A stretch of 64,000 nucleotides of DNA from Bordetella avium. GTDB taxonomy: Bacteria; Pseudomonadota; Gammaproteobacteria; Burkholderiales; Burkholderiaceae_B. Below the pieces are notes generated by a model. That model was not told the DNA's origin. It ran no database searches and was given only the letters and a program-made list of their open reading frames with translations. Shown piece after piece: positions 8,761-18,752 of the stretch (position 1 is the stretch's first letter; every line of letters starts with the position of its first letter). Both the position numbers and the translations under genes were made by a program. Where the stretch lies: assembly GCF_034424645.1 (NCBI RefSeq), contig NZ_CP139969.1, forward strand, positions 1,984,001-2,048,000. The letters are read 5' to 3'.

Positions 8761-9141
8761 TCAGCGCCAGGTAGGCATGCGCTGGAACGTGGCGGATTTC
8801 ACGAACCAGCCTTCGGCCGGCAGATAAAAACCGATCAGCCGGCCCCCTGACTCAACCAAATAAGCCTCCCGCTCACGGCCTTCGCTACGCACGGCGAAAC
8901 GGCCATCCAAACGGCGATAGACATCACCCTGCGCAATGGCCCCAATGCGCCGCCAGCGTGAATCCTGAGGCAGAACGCGGCCTGGGTCGCCTGATAGCTC
9001 GACCGCTACGTCACGCGGCAAAACCACCATGCGGTCGCCCTGTCCGGCATCTACCCGCACCATGGCGGCACGCTCATAGTTGGCGCAAGCGGCCAGCGTC
9101 AGCAGCGCAGCCAAGAACAGTGATCGGAACAAAAGATTCAT
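8761..9141 (-). CDS. Small putative lipoprotein, unknown function
   Basis: A 126-residue protein starting MNLLFRSLFLAALLTLAAC: a short basic n-region, a hydrophobic core and an LAAC lipobox with Cys19, so it should be lipid-anchored, probably in the outer membrane. The mature part is a compact beta-rich sequence (VDAGQGDRMVVLPRDVAVEL, GDVYRRLDGRFAVRSEGR, EAYLVESGGRLIGFYLPAEG) without a motif I recognise. I start at 9141 because the signal peptide begins there; the 22 codons upstream are not needed. It is the last minus-strand gene after the methyltransferase gene, 65 bases downstream of that gene's stop, and may be co-transcribed with it. Function is unknown. Confidence 0.75.
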   Translation of the reverse strand: MNLLFRSLFLAALLTLAACANYERAAMVRVDAGQGDRMVVLPRDVAVELSGDPGRVLPQDSRWRRIGAIAQGDVYRRLDGRFAVRSEGREREAYLVESGGRLIGFYLPAEGWFVKSATFQRMPTWR

Positions 9142-9206
9142 GCACCACGCTCCAGAAGGCAGACCAGCATAACGAAAGCCGGCCCTTTCAGGGAGCAGGA
9201 AGGACA

Positions 9207-9980
9207 TTAAATTCGCTGACGGCGCTGTTCAAAGAGACAGATGGCCGCTGCCGCGCCCACGTTAAGCGACTCAACCGCCTGCATGTCGTGCGGGATCCGC
9301 AAACGCAGGGCTGCCTGCGCCTGCAAAGCCGGGTCAACACCCTGCCCTTCGTGGCCGAACACCCAGGCCAGCGAGGCCGGCAAAGCCGTGTCGTACAAAC
9401 TTATCGCGTCATCCAGTGTCGTCACGGCCAGCGGCACATCGAGACGCGCCGACAGCGCGTGCAGATCGACGTGTTCGTGAATATCCATCGCGAAATGAGC
9501 GCCCTGCCCGCTACGCAAGACCTTGGGCGACCAGGCCGCCGCAGTGCCGGTAGCCAAAAAGGCCTGCCGGATACCCGCCGCCGCGCAGGTGCGCAACAAA
9601 GTCCCGACATTACCTGGGTCCTGGATACGATCGAGCAACACGCAGTTGGTCCCGACACGCTCGGGCAGGGAGAGCTGCGGCGCTCGCACGACAAAAGCTA
9701 CCCCTTGATCGCTTTCCACGCTAGCCAGACCGCGCATCAGGCGCGACTCCAGGGCAATACAGCGCGCCTCGGACACCTCGCGAGCGAGATGGGCCAACTC
9801 GGGCCGATCCAGCCGCTCGTAATCGAATACGGCCTGTTCGGGCAGACCATGGCGCTGCAACCAGGCCTCACACAGATGCACGCCTTCGAGCAACAGCGGC
9901 GCACCCCGCCGCCCTGCCTGGTCGAGCAGGCGGTGTAGCGTCTTGACGGTCGGATTGTCGCGCGAAGAAATAAGTTTCAT
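9207..9980 (-). CDS. TrmH/SpoU-family RNA 2'-O-methyltransferase
   Basis: A 257-residue SPOUT methyltransferase using S-adenosylmethionine. It begins [19 protein letters not shown], a substrate-binding N-terminal domain like that of RlmB/TsnR relatives. Motif 1 is [20 protein letters not shown] (about 118-137), motif 2 is [11 protein letters not shown] and motif 3 is [19 protein letters not shown], which carry the deep-knot fold. The target RNA (tRNA or 23S rRNA) cannot be read from the sequence. Its start overlaps the rnhB stop by four bases, so it is translationally coupled to the lipid A/rnhB operon, an arrangement common in betaproteobacteria. Confidence 0.9.
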   Translation of the reverse strand: MKLISSRDNPTVKTLHRLLDQAGRRGAPLLLEGVHLCEAWLQRHGLPEQAVFDYERLDRPELAHLAREVSEARCIALESRLMRGLASVESDQGVAFVVRAPQLSLPERVGTNCVLLDRIQDPGNVGTLLRTCAAAGIRQAFLATGTAAAWSPKVLRSGQGAHFAMDIHEHVDLHALSARLDVPLAVTTLDDAISLYDTALPASLAWVFGHEGQGVDPALQAQAALRLRIPHDMQAVESLNVGAAAAICLFEQRRQRI

Positions 9981-10585
9981 GCGGAAATGCCAAAAGCCTT
10001 GATAGGCGCGAAACTGCGCCGATGCTCCGGACAGGGCCCATATTCACGCAGCCGTGCCAGATGCAATGCCGTGCCATACCCCTTGTGCTGGTCAAAACCG
10101 TACTGCGGATAAAGGGCGTGCAAGCGCTGGAGCTCGGCATCACGGGCGGTTTTGGCCAGAATGGACGCCGCCGAAATGGCAGGCACCAAGGCGTCACCCT
10201 TGATAATCGTCTGTACGGCACAGCGCAGACGTGGAGCCTGATTGCCGTCAACCAGTGCAAGGCTGGGCAGTTGATTCAGCCCCTCTACGGCACGCTGCAT
10301 GGCCAGCAAGGTGGCGCGCAGAATATTCATGCTGTCGATCTCATCGGTGCTGGCGCAGGCGATGCACCAGCTCAGAGCCTGGGCCTTGATCTGCTCGGCC
10401 AGCCTCTCGCGTCGCTCTGCCTTGAGAACCTTCGAGTCCGCCAGGCCGTCAATGGGGCGTTGTGGGTCGAGGATGACCGCAGCCGCATACACAGCACCGG
10501 CCAACGGCCCCCTGCCCGCCTCGTCCACGCCCGCCACACCCTGGTCCGGGTAGGCCGCATCACCAAAAAGGTCAGCCTGCGCCAT
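9977..10585 (-). CDS. rnhB: Ribonuclease HII
   Basis: A 202-residue endonuclease that cleaves RNA in RNA-DNA hybrids and removes misincorporated ribonucleotides. The catalytic Asp-Glu pair D21-E22 sits in [39 protein letters not shown] and [16 protein letters not shown] match the conserved core, and the C-terminal HKGYGTALH is typical. The ATG at 10585 lies inside the last codons of lpxB (14-base overlap), and the family N-terminus agrees with this start. The gene is part of the lpxD-fabZ-lpxA-lpxB-rnhB cluster. Confidence 0.96.
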   Translation of the reverse strand: MAQADLFGDAAYPDQGVAGVDEAGRGPLAGAVYAAAVILDPQRPIDGLADSKVLKAERRERLAEQIKAQALSWCIACASTDEIDSMNILRATLLAMQRAVEGLNQLPSLALVDGNQAPRLRCAVQTIIKGDALVPAISAASILAKTARDAELQRLHALYPQYGFDQHKGYGTALHLARLREYGPCPEHRRSFAPIKAFGISA

Positions 10586-11759
10586 GCGCCACCTCCAGAA
10601 TGGCTTTGGCGGCCAACGCCGGCGTATCACGCAAAAGCTCCTCGTGCATCGCCGTAAAGCGGGCCTCGATACGTGCCGCGTTGTCCTTGTCGGTCAGGGC
10701 CGTCCAAGCCGCTTCGGCAAGCTTTTCCGGCGTCGCATCATCTTGCAGGAGTTCCGGCACCGCAAAATCTTTCAACAATACATTCGGCAAGCCCACCCAA
10801 GGCAAATAAGGCCGTTGCTGACCCGACTTCCAGGCCATGATGCGGCGCATCCAGGGAGTCAGCACATAAGAAATCACCATCGGGCGTTTATAGAGTGCCG
10901 TTTCCAGGGTGGCAGTACCGCTGGCCACCAGCACCGCATCGGCAGCCTCCATGACGCTCCAGGCAACCGGCGTAGCGCCGTTGCCTTGCACGTCCTCGGC
11001 AGTGATGCAGCGCAATCCCTGGACGGGATACTGCGCCAGAATCTGCTCGAACTCGGCGCGGCGCTGCGGGTTGACCATGGGCACCACGCAACATAGAGCG
11101 GGATCACGGGCCTGTAGCAGCTGCGCAGCCTGTAGAAAGCGCGGCGCCAGGGTACGGATTTCGGAAGAGCGGCTGCCAGGCAGAATCGCCAGCACTCGCT
11201 CACCGACATCCAGATTCAGACGCAAGCGAGCGGCAGCACGATCCGGCCGCATTGGAATCACACCAGCCAGGGGGTGGCCCACATAGGTGACCGGTATACC
11301 TTCCTTTTGATAAATCTCTTCCTCAAACGGAAAGAGCACCAGCATATGCGATACCGCAGCGCGAATCTTGTGGATACGCTCGTAGCGCCAGGCCCAGATC
11401 GACGGCCCCACGAAATGCACCGTCGGAATCCCTGCCTGACGCAATTGCAACTCTAGCCGCAGATTGAAGTCAGGGGCGTCGATGCCGACAAAGGCCGCAG
11501 GCCGCTCGGCCAGCATACGCTGTTTGGTTTGCCCGTAAATCGAAAGCAGGCTGGGAATGCGTTTGAGCGCATCGATGTAGCCAAACACCGTCAAGGCATG
11601 CATCGGATGCCAGGCCTCGAAGCCCTGAGCCTGCATTTGCGGCCCGCCGATACCCGCGCAATGCACATCGGGGGCCCCCGCACGCAAGCCCCCGATGATG
11701 CGCCCGGCCAGCAAGTCGCCCGAGGGCTCGCCAGCCACCATGCCGATCGAAAGACTCAT
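10572..11759 (-). CDS. lpxB: Lipid-A-disaccharide synthase
   Basis: A 395-residue GT-B glycosyltransferase that joins UDP-2,3-diacylglucosamine and lipid X into the lipid A disaccharide at the cytoplasmic membrane. The start [19 protein letters not shown] is the family signature. [53 protein letters not shown] and LPGSRSSEI mark the two Rossmann-like halves and the UDP-sugar site. [19 protein letters not shown] is the conserved C-terminal substrate motif. The ATG overlaps the lpxA stop by four bases, indicating coupling. Length is as expected. Confidence 0.97.
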   Translation of the reverse strand: MSLSIGMVAGEPSGDLLAGRIIGGLRAGAPDVHCAGIGGPQMQAQGFEAWHPMHALTVFGYIDALKRIPSLLSIYGQTKQRMLAERPAAFVGIDAPDFNLRLELQLRQAGIPTVHFVGPSIWAWRYERIHKIRAAVSHMLVLFPFEEEIYQKEGIPVTYVGHPLAGVIPMRPDRAAARLRLNLDVGERVLAILPGSRSSEIRTLAPRFLQAAQLLQARDPALCCVVPMVNPQRRAEFEQILAQYPVQGLRCITAEDVQGNGATPVAWSVMEAADAVLVASGTATLETALYKRPMVISYVLTPWMRRIMAWKSGQQRPYLPWVGLPNVLLKDFAVPELLQDDATPEKLAEAAWTALTDKDNAARIEARFTAMHEELLRDTPALAAKAILEVAHGAG

Positions 11760-12550
11760 GGGCGGATGATGCCGCGGCTGGAGACGTCCAGGAAGTCGAG
11801 CATGACCTGCAAGGCTTCCGCGGCTTCGGGTTCAGCCTGTTGGCGCGCACGCAGCTCAGCCCGCGCCTCTTCCAGCGCCAAACCCCGGCGATAAAGAATC
11901 TTGTAGGCCTCGCGCAGCGCCGAAATGCTGGCCGGCGAAAACCCCCTACGCTTCAGACCTTCGACATTGATCCCTACTGGCCGGCAGGGATTGCCTGCGC
12001 TCAATACATAGGGCGGCGTGTCCTGCATCAGCGAACTGTTGCCGCCAGTCATGCTGTGAGCGCCGATCTTGGAAAATTGGTGCACGCCGGTCAACCCGCC
12101 CACAATGGCCCAATCCCCCACGTGGACATGACCACCCAACTGAACCGAGTTGGCCAGAATGGTGTTATTGCCGATATGGCAGTCGTGCGCAACGTGCACG
12201 TAGGCCATGATCCAATTATCGTTTCCGATCGTGGTCAGGCCGCCATCTTGCACCGTACCCGTATTGAAGGTCGTGAACTCGCGTACCGTATTGCGGTCGC
12301 CAATAACCAGCCGAGTAGGCTCGCCCGCGTACTTCTTATCCTGCGGCATGCCGCCGATGGAGCAGAAACGGTAGAAACGATTATCCCGCCCGATGGTCGT
12401 GACGCCATCGATTACGCAATGCGGTCCGACTTGCGTGCCCGCGCCGATCTCGACATCGGGACCCACGACACTATAAGGACCAATCGTGACCGTGCTATCG
12501 ATACGGGCAGCCGGATCGACTACGGCGGTGGGATGAATGTTTGCGGACAT
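11756..12550 (-). CDS. lpxA: UDP-N-acetylglucosamine acyltransferase
   Basis: A 264-residue left-handed beta-helix enzyme catalysing the first step of lipid A synthesis, 3-O-acylation of UDP-GlcNAc from hydroxyacyl-ACP. Hexapeptide repeats ([45 protein letters not shown]) fill residues 1-190. The [10 protein letters not shown] segment carries the catalytic His (residue 122). A helical C-terminal domain ([20 protein letters not shown]) follows. The ATG directly abuts the fabZ stop, and the 3' end overlaps lpxB. Acyl-chain length preference cannot be read from this sequence with confidence. Confidence 0.97.
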   Translation of the reverse strand: MSANIHPTAVVDPAARIDSTVTIGPYSVVGPDVEIGAGTQVGPHCVIDGVTTIGRDNRFYRFCSIGGMPQDKKYAGEPTRLVIGDRNTVREFTTFNTGTVQDGGLTTIGNDNWIMAYVHVAHDCHIGNNTILANSVQLGGHVHVGDWAIVGGLTGVHQFSKIGAHSMTGGNSSLMQDTPPYVLSAGNPCRPVGINVEGLKRRGFSPASISALREAYKILYRRGLALEEARAELRARQQAEPEAAEALQVMLDFLDVSSRGIIRP

Positions 12551-13006
12551 TTACTCTTCCAGGCTGCGAATGGCGCACATCAGTTTGGCTTCGGCCACTA
12601 GCTGCCCATCCACCAGGGCGCGGCCCTGGTATTTGCAGATCGTGCGGCTCAGGCGCTCAGCCTCCACTTCGATACGCAGTTGGTCACCCGGCACGACCGG
12701 GCGGCGAAAACGTGCGCCATCGATACCCACCAGATAATACGCCGTCTTACCGGCGTCAGCTTTCAAACCGCCATTGTCATCGGTAAAAGAAAACAGGGCG
12801 GAGGCTTGCGCCATGGCTTCAACGATCAGCACGCCCGGCATCACGGGATGGTGAGGAAAATGGCCGTTGAAGAAAGGTTCGTTGATCGACACATTCTTGA
12901 CGGCCACGATGGATTTACCCGGGACCATTTCCAAGACTCGGTCGATCAGCAGCATCGGATAACGATGCGGCAGACGCTCCATAATCCCCTTGATGTCGAG
13001 TTCCAT
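12551..13006 (-). CDS. fabZ: 3-hydroxyacyl-[acyl-carrier-protein] dehydratase FabZ
   Basis: A 151-residue hot-dog-fold dehydratase of type II fatty acid synthesis; it balances fatty acid and lipid A precursor supply. The catalytic His49 is in [16 protein letters not shown] and Glu63 in IVEAMAQA. The start [20 protein letters not shown] is family-like, and the ATG at 13006 has CAGGAA upstream; the longer open frame runs into the lpxD intergenic hairpin. It sits between lpxD and lpxA, and its stop directly abuts the lpxA start codon. Confidence 0.97.
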
Positions 13007-13037
13007 GACTTTTGTTCCTGCAATATGGATAGATGGC

Positions 13038-13063
13038 GCGAGGCCGCCCGCGGACGGCCTCGC
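13038..13063. repeat. Intercistronic hairpin between lpxD and fabZ
   Basis: A perfect 9-bp stem GCGAGGCCG / CGGCCTCGC with an eight-base loop. In the minus-strand transcript the U-run lies before the stem rather than after it, so it is not a normal terminator. It may be an RNA-processing or mRNA-stability element in the 80-base lpxD-fabZ gap. Confidence 0.6.
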
Positions 13064-13086
13064 AAAAATACACTCGCCGCCCGGTG

Positions 13087-14172
13087 TCAGGCCTTTTCGA
13101 GGGCTCGTACCCGGCGGCGTAATAAGGCCAATTGTTGTATCACGGCAGCATTGCGTTGCCACTCACCATGTTCTGAATAAGGATACACACCGGTATAACG
13201 GCCCGGCTTGGTGATGCTGGACGTAACCGGGGTTCCCCCAGAAATCGTGACATCGTCGCAGATGCTCAAATGGCCCGAAAACATGGCTGCGCCGCCCACG
13301 ATGCAGCGTTCGCCGATCACGGTGGAGCCTGCGATACCCACGCAAGCCGCTACAGCGGTATGCGCGCCGATGCGCACGTTGTGCGCGATCATGATCAGGT
13401 TATCGAGTTTCACGCCATCGCCGATGATGGTATTTTCGATCGCGCCCCGATCTATGGTGGTGTTGGCGCCGATTTCGACGTCATTTCCTACCGTGACACC
13501 GCCCAATTGAGGAATCTTGCCCCACGCGCCCTTACCCAGCGTCGGATCGGGCGCAAACCCAAAACCGTCCGCGCCAAGCACCGCACCACTATGGATAATG
13601 GCGCGCGCACCGACGTGCACACCGTCGTAGAGCGTCACGCGGGCATGGAGGCGGCTGTTTGCGCCGACCGTGCTGCCCTGGCCAACAATACAGCCAGGTC
13701 CGAGCGAAGCGCCGCGGCCAATGCGCGCGCCAGAATCGACAACGCATTGGGGCCCGACACTTGCGCCCTCTTCGATCACGGCGTCGGGCGCGACAACCGC
13801 ACTAGGATGCACGCCCGCAGGCGGCAAGCCACGCCGCTCAGCATCGAACCATTGCGCCAGCCGCGCATACAGCAGATAGGGATGCCTGCACACCACGAAC
13901 ACCAGGGTCGAACCCTGCGCGCGCAAGGCCTGGGCCACGTCGAGCGTGACAATGACGGCGGCGGCGGCTGTGCTTGCGACCTGGCTCTGGTAGCGCGGGT
14001 TGGAAAGAAACGCAATTTCCTGCGCACCCGCAGAGGCCAGTGTGCCGATGCCGGCAATCAGAGGGAGATCACCGGTCGGGCTATCGATCTGGCATTCCAG
14101 CCCTTGCGTGTTGCCCTTGGATAACAGCGCATCCAGACGCGGCGCGCGGGAGGAATCCAGCAGAACAGGCAT
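13087..14172 (-). CDS. lpxD: UDP-3-O-(3-hydroxyacyl)glucosamine N-acyltransferase
   Basis: A 361-residue trimeric acyltransferase performing the third step of lipid A synthesis, N-acylation from hydroxyacyl-ACP. An N-terminal uridine-binding domain (about 1-110, with [14 protein letters not shown]) precedes left-handed beta-helix repeats ([54 protein letters not shown]). The [20 protein letters not shown] and [21 protein letters not shown] blocks carry the catalytic His. A short C-terminal helix ([14 protein letters not shown]) closes the trimer. The start is six bases after the skp stop, so the two genes are co-transcribed. Confidence 0.97.
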
Positions 14173-14178
14173 GAGCTA

Positions 14179-14727
14179 TCAGCGGCCCAGAGCCTCGATC
14201 ACCTTGTCGGTGATATCGATGCGCGGGTTGACCGTGACGGCATCCTGGACGATCAGGTCATAGTTGTCCTTCTCGGCGATGCGCTTGATGGCGTCATTGG
14301 CCTTGGTCACGATGCCGGAGAACTCTTCATTGCGGCGGCGGTTGAAGTCTTCCTGGAATTCGCGGCGCTTGCGCTGCAAATCCATGTCCAGGTTGGACAG
14401 CTCGCGCTGACGTTTGATGCGATCAGACTCCGACAGAACGGGTGCGTCCTTATCGAATTTTTCGGCCTGAGTGCGCAATTGCGTGTTCAGGCGCTGAAGT
14501 TCGTCGTCGCGGCGCTTGAATTCCGCTTCAATTTTGTTTTGCGCAGCCTTGGCAGGGCCCGATTCACGCAGAATCCGCTCCGTATTCACGAAGCCGATCT
14601 TGGTGCTTTGGGCTTGAGCCGTCGTCACCGCCGCCGAGCCAAACAGCAGTGCACCCGCCAGCGCCACGGTGGTCGCCAGTTTGCCAGCGCGGCGGCCGGA
14701 AGTATTGAGTGCGAAATCAGACATCAT
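14179..14727 (-). CDS. skp: Periplasmic chaperone Skp (OmpH)
   Basis: A 182-residue exported chaperone that holds unfolded outer-membrane proteins on the way to BamA. A signal peptide covers about residues 1-39 (hydrophobic core VALAGALLFGSAAV, cleavage after AQA). The mature protein starts QSTKIGFVNTERILRESG and is dominated by long charged coiled-coil helices (about 60-150) that form the tentacles of the jellyfish-shaped trimer. Two ATGs are adjacent at 14724 and 14727, with AAGGTGAG upstream; the second may be the used one. It is placed between bamA and lpxD as in most proteobacteria. Confidence 0.94.
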   Translation of the reverse strand: MMSDFALNTSGRRAGKLATTVALAGALLFGSAAVTTAQAQSTKIGFVNTERILRESGPAKAAQNKIEAEFKRRDDELQRLNTQLRTQAEKFDKDAPVLSESDRIKRQRELSNLDMDLQRKRREFQEDFNRRRNEEFSGIVTKANDAIKRIAEKDNYDLIVQDAVTVNPRIDITDKVIEALGR

Positions 14728-14911
14728 GAAAATCTCACCTTTTGGAAGGTAAAGGGCAAAGTCAATATTGTGCCACTAAACCGCAGGGGCGCGAGCCTGA
14801 GGCCGCTCCCCTGTGTTTCAGCCGTTACAAATAATAGGGCGAACCTGAAAAATAATCAGGTAAACCGCCGAATATTAATCGAGCCTTTATATGAATCTTT
14901 GACTCAGATCA
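14728..14911. other. bamA-skp intergenic region with two inverted repeats
   Basis: A 184-base gap that is AT-rich compared with its surroundings. It contains ACCTGA / TCAGGT with a 7-base loop at 14843-14861, and a less perfect GC-rich stem (CAGGGG / CCCCTG) around 14785-14815. It could hold a skp-lpx promoter or a partial attenuator; no clear -10/-35 pair is convincing. Confidence 0.4.
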
Positions 14912-17251
14912 TCAAAATCCCGTTCCGATCTGGAACTGGAAACTTTGCGTGTCGTCACCCGGCTTGGAATTAAGCGGGCGGGCGTAGGACAACTGCAAGG
15001 GGCCGAGCGGCGATTGCCAGGACAGACCGATACCCGCCGAATAACGCCAGCCGCAAGGATCTTGCACCGGATCGCTAGGCTTGCCGGCCGTGCACGACAG
15101 CCCGCTGCTCGCAGCCACCTGACCCGCATCGGTAAACACGAACCAACGCAGGGTGCGATCTTTGTTAGCGCCCGGGAACGGGAGGTAGAGCTGCGCATTG
15201 GCCACAATGCGGCGCGTACCGCCCAGATAATCGCCAGTGAGCGTATCGCGCGGGCCCAGCGACGCGCCGTCGTAGCCGCGCACGGTGCCGATACCGCCAC
15301 CGTAGACATTCTTGATGATCGGATAGTCTTTACCGCCATACGAATGACCATAGTCGACCATACCGTTCAAGGCCAGGGTGTAGTCACGACCCAAGGGCAC
15401 GTAGTACTGCTGCTGCGCGGACAGCAGGTAGTACTTCAGGTCCATCGTAGAGACGTCACCCTTGAGGCGGGTATACGAACCCTTGGTCGGAGCCAGTGCG
15501 CTGTCTCGAGTGTCTTTCGACCAGCCGGTATTAAAGATGATAGCGTTGGTCGTGTCGCTATACTGGTTTACGAACTGACGATAGGCCAGCGGCGAGTTAT
15601 TGAACAGTTTGATCTGGTTGCGCTCGAAATTGGCGCCCAGGAAAATTCGGTCATACTCGGAAATCGGCACACCGAAATTCATGCCCAGGCCCATGGACTT
15701 CACGCGGTAGTCACCGTCGTTATTGTTCCAGGGTTCGGTCAAGCGGTAATACAGCGACGTCGTGCGGCTGATGCCTTCTTTGGTGAAGTACGGGTCCGTA
15801 TGCGAGAGCACCGCCGCGCGGTTGGTCTTGCTGGTATTGACCTGCAAGGACAAATTGGTGCCGCTGCCGAACACGTTGTCTTCACTGATGCCGGCCGACA
15901 GAATCGCCTTCTCGGAAGAGCCGTAGCCCACGCCGAGGTTGATCATGCCGGTGGGCTTTTCCTTGACATCAACATTGACATCAACCTGGTCGGGGGAGCC
16001 CGGAACCGGATCGGTCTTGACGTTGACCTCATTGAAATAGCCCAAACGGTCGATACGGTCACGCGAAACCTTGATATCCGAAGCGTCGTACCAGGCAGAT
16101 TCCTGCTGACGGACTTCACGGCGCACGACCTCATCGCGGGTGCGGGTGTTGCCGCCAATCTGGATGCGGCGCACATAAACGCGGCGGCTCGGATCGATGT
16201 AGAAGGTAACGTCGGCTTCGTGCTTTTCGCGATCGAGCTGAGGGTTAGGGTTCACGTTGGCGAAGGCATAACCCAGTTCGCCCAAATAGTCCGTGATGGC
16301 TTTGGCCGAATTATTGGCCTCGGCGGCCGAGAAAGTCTGGTTCGGCTTGAGCTGAATAAGCTTCTCGATCTCGCCATCCAGTCCCAGCAGACTACCGGCC
16401 AGCTTGACGCTACGCACCTTGTAAGGCTCGCCTTCGTGAATCGTGACCGTAATAAAGATGTCTTTGCGATCGGGCGAAATCGTGACTTGCGGCGGCTCGA
16501 CCGAAAACTCGAGATAACCGCGATCCAGATAAAAAGAGCGCAGACGCTCGATATCGCCTTCGAGCTTTTCGCGCGAGTATTTATCGGTGTTGGTATACCA
16601 GGTCAGCCAGCCCGGCGTGGTCAGACTGAACTGATCCAGCAGGTCACTCTCCGAGAAGGCCTTATTGCCGACAACCCGGATTTCGCGGATTTTGGCGACT
16701 TCGCCTTCGAACACTTCGAAGCTGACCCCCACGCGATTACGCGGCAAAGGGGTGACGGTCGCGGTGACTTCAACGCCGTACTTGCCTTTGCTCAGATACT
16801 GCTCTTTGAGTTCGTACTGGGCGCGCTCCAGCATCGACTGATCGAAAATGCGGCCCTCGCCGAAACCGACCTGCGACAAGGACTTGATGATGTTCTTGGA
16901 GTCGAACTCACGCATGCCGTTGAAGCTGATCGAGGCAATCGTCGGGCGCTCCTGCACCGACACCACCACGACGTTGTTCTCGGTGCGGATCTGCACATCG
17001 CTGAAAAAACCCGTAGCGTACAGACGGCGGATCGCTTCGGTAGCATCGGCGTCAGTGAACTTCTCGCCAACTTTGACCGGCAGATAGCCGAAAACAGTGC
17101 CCGCGTCAGTGCGCTGGATGCCTTCGACGCGGATATCGCGCACGACGAAGGGATCAAAAGCATGGGCCAGCGCCGGCAAAAGCAGCGCGGCGATCAGGCT
17201 GGGCAATTTGGCGCGCTTGAGCACCTGCCGTTGCGTATGCCTTTCTTGCAT
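14912..17251 (-). CDS. bamA: Outer membrane protein assembly factor BamA
   Basis: A 779-residue Omp85 protein, the central pore of the BAM complex that inserts beta-barrel proteins. A signal peptide (about 1-31, ending ALAHA) is followed by five POTRA repeats, the first starting FVVRDIRVEGIQRTDAGTV, and a C-terminal 16-strand barrel (about 430-779). The barrel ends FQFQIGTGF with the terminal Phe needed for BAM recognition. The barrel shows YGGGIGTVRGYDGASLGPRD, the conserved loop-6 VRGY/F motif. I chose the ATG at 17251 because AGAGGGG lies just upstream; longer in-frame starts at 17275 and 17290 lack a good site. It lies between rseP and skp in the envelope operon. Confidence 0.97.
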   Translation of the reverse strand: MQERHTQRQVLKRAKLPSLIAALLLPALAHAFDPFVVRDIRVEGIQRTDAGTVFGYLPVKVGEKFTDADATEAIRRLYATGFFSDVQIRTENNVVVVSVQERPTIASISFNGMREFDSKNIIKSLSQVGFGEGRIFDQSMLERAQYELKEQYLSKGKYGVEVTATVTPLPRNRVGVSFEVFEGEVAKIREIRVVGNKAFSESDLLDQFSLTTPGWLTWYTNTDKYSREKLEGDIERLRSFYLDRGYLEFSVEPPQVTISPDRKDIFITVTIHEGEPYKVRSVKLAGSLLGLDGEIEKLIQLKPNQTFSAAEANNSAKAITDYLGELGYAFANVNPNPQLDREKHEADVTFYIDPSRRVYVRRIQIGGNTRTRDEVVRREVRQQESAWYDASDIKVSRDRIDRLGYFNEVNVKTDPVPGSPDQVDVNVDVKEKPTGMINLGVGYGSSEKAILSAGISEDNVFGSGTNLSLQVNTSKTNRAAVLSHTDPYFTKEGISRTTSLYYRLTEPWNNNDGDYRVKSMGLGMNFGVPISEYDRIFLGANFERNQIKLFNNSPLAYRQFVNQYSDTTNAIIFNTGWSKDTRDSALAPTKGSYTRLKGDVSTMDLKYYLLSAQQQYYVPLGRDYTLALNGMVDYGHSYGGKDYPIIKNVYGGGIGTVRGYDGASLGPRDTLTGDYLGGTRRIVANAQLYLPFPGANKDRTLRWFVFTDAGQVAASSGLSCTAGKPSDPVQDPCGWRYSAGIGLSWQSPLGPLQLSYARPLNSKPGDDTQSFQFQIGTGF

Positions 17252-17342
17252 TGCGCCCCTCTGGTGATTATTCATCCGGCGAAAAGACATCCTTTGCTAT
17301 CCTTGGTCGTGCAAATGGCGGGGGATTTTATTCGATTAACGC

Positions 17343-18677
17343 TTAAGTGAATAGGCGTGCGAAATCGTTGAACAAGGCCAATCCCATAAGGCCCGCCAAC
17401 AAGCCGATACCGGCACGCTGTCCGAGATCGATCCAGCGATCTGGCACCGGACGGCCTCTGATAATTTCGACGAGATAGTACAGCAGATGACCGCCGTCCA
17501 GCATGGGTATTGGCAGTAGATTGAGTACGCCCAGGCTGATGCTGATCAAAGCCAGGTAGGCAATATAGGCTTCCAGGCCTATACGGGCGGTCTGACCCGC
17601 GTAGTCGGCTATCGTGACCGGCCCGCTGATATTGCGCCAGGACACTTCGCCCAGCACCATGCGGCCCATCATGCGCAAGGACAGCCAGGCCGTATCCCAG
17701 GTGCGCTGCGCGCCGCGCCAAAGGCTCTCGCCCAGACCGAAACGCTCAAGCACCATCGGCACATCGCCGCCCAGTTGCACACCGATGCGGCCGATCACCT
17801 GCCCTTGCACGGTTTCGGCCCGAGGAACGAGCGTGATATCCAGCGGCACACCGTCACGCTGCAGAACGAGCGCCAGGGGTTTGCCCGCATGCTCTTGAAT
17901 CGTGCGCACCAGCACGCTGGCATCAGGCATGGGCAACCCGCCAGCGCTCAGGATGAGATCACCTTCACGCAAGCCCGCCTCTTGGCCGACACTGCCGGCT
18001 ACCACGCCGCGCACCAAGGGACGGGCGGACTGCAGGCGCAAGCCGGCAATCTGCACGGGATCGGCTTCGGAAGGATCGACACGCTCGCTGGCCGGCAGGG
18101 ACAGGGTCAACTCACGCACCGCGCCCTTATCGTCACGGACTTCGATTTGCACCGGACCGCCGGCAGACAAGCGATCAAACAAACGCCAGCGTGCGTCGGT
18201 CCAGGAGTTGACGTCTCTGCCATCCACGGCCTCGATTCGGTCACCGGCCTCGACACCTGCCGCAGCGGCGGCCGTATTGGCGGCGGGCTGGCCGAGAATC
18301 GGCGCAGGCACCTGCGTGCCCACCATGTTCAGGCCGGCATACAGCGCCACCGCCAGAATAAGATTGAATACCGGGCCAGCCGCTACGATGGCGAAACGCC
18401 GTCCGACTGGCTGCGTATTGAATGCCTCAGCAGCCTGCGCCGGGGTGGCGCCGGGCAACGGATCGTCCTGCATCTTGACATAGCCGCCAAGCGGTATGGC
18501 AGAGATGGCCCACTCCGTTCCATGCCTGTCCTGGCGGCGCAGCAAAACGCGCCCGAAGCCCACCGAGAAGCGCAGCACCCGCACGCCGCACAAACGCGCC
18601 ACCCAATAGTGCCCAAGTTCGTGGAAAGTAATCAGGATGCCCAGCGCTACAACAAAAGCGAGCAGGGTAAAAATCAT
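17343..18677 (-). CDS. rseP: RIP metalloprotease RseP (site-2 protease)
   Basis: A 444-residue inner-membrane zinc protease for intramembrane cleavage, in E. coli of anti-sigma factor RseA and signal peptide remnants. The zinc motif HELGH is at residues 19-23 in the first transmembrane segment; the third ligand is in MLDGGHLLYYLVE near residue 390. Two PDZ domains lie in the periplasmic middle part (about 125-300; LRLQSARPLVRGVVAGSVGQ and GLREGDLILSAGG). About four transmembrane helices are visible. It is downstream of dxr and upstream of bamA in the same direction. RseA and RpoE are not in this window. Confidence 0.95.
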   Translation of the reverse strand: MIFTLLAFVVALGILITFHELGHYWVARLCGVRVLRFSVGFGRVLLRRQDRHGTEWAISAIPLGGYVKMQDDPLPGATPAQAAEAFNTQPVGRRFAIVAAGPVFNLILAVALYAGLNMVGTQVPAPILGQPAANTAAAAAGVEAGDRIEAVDGRDVNSWTDARWRLFDRLSAGGPVQIEVRDDKGAVRELTLSLPASERVDPSEADPVQIAGLRLQSARPLVRGVVAGSVGQEAGLREGDLILSAGGLPMPDASVLVRTIQEHAGKPLALVLQRDGVPLDITLVPRAETVQGQVIGRIGVQLGGDVPMVLERFGLGESLWRGAQRTWDTAWLSLRMMGRMVLGEVSWRNISGPVTIADYAGQTARIGLEAYIAYLALISISLGVLNLLPIPMLDGGHLLYYLVEIIRGRPVPDRWIDLGQRAGIGLLAGLMGLALFNDFARLFT

Positions 18678-18752
18678 GAAGGCGAACCTATGCTTGACCG
18701 GGCTTCAGCGCCCGGCAGGAAATGTGTCTTGACGGGCCGCGTCGGGCTAACA

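Noticed and set aside
14945..17350. An 801-codon open frame on the plus strand, antisense to bamA
   Set aside because: It mirrors bamA codons in a GC-rich genome. The product has no protein-family character and bamA itself is unmistakable.
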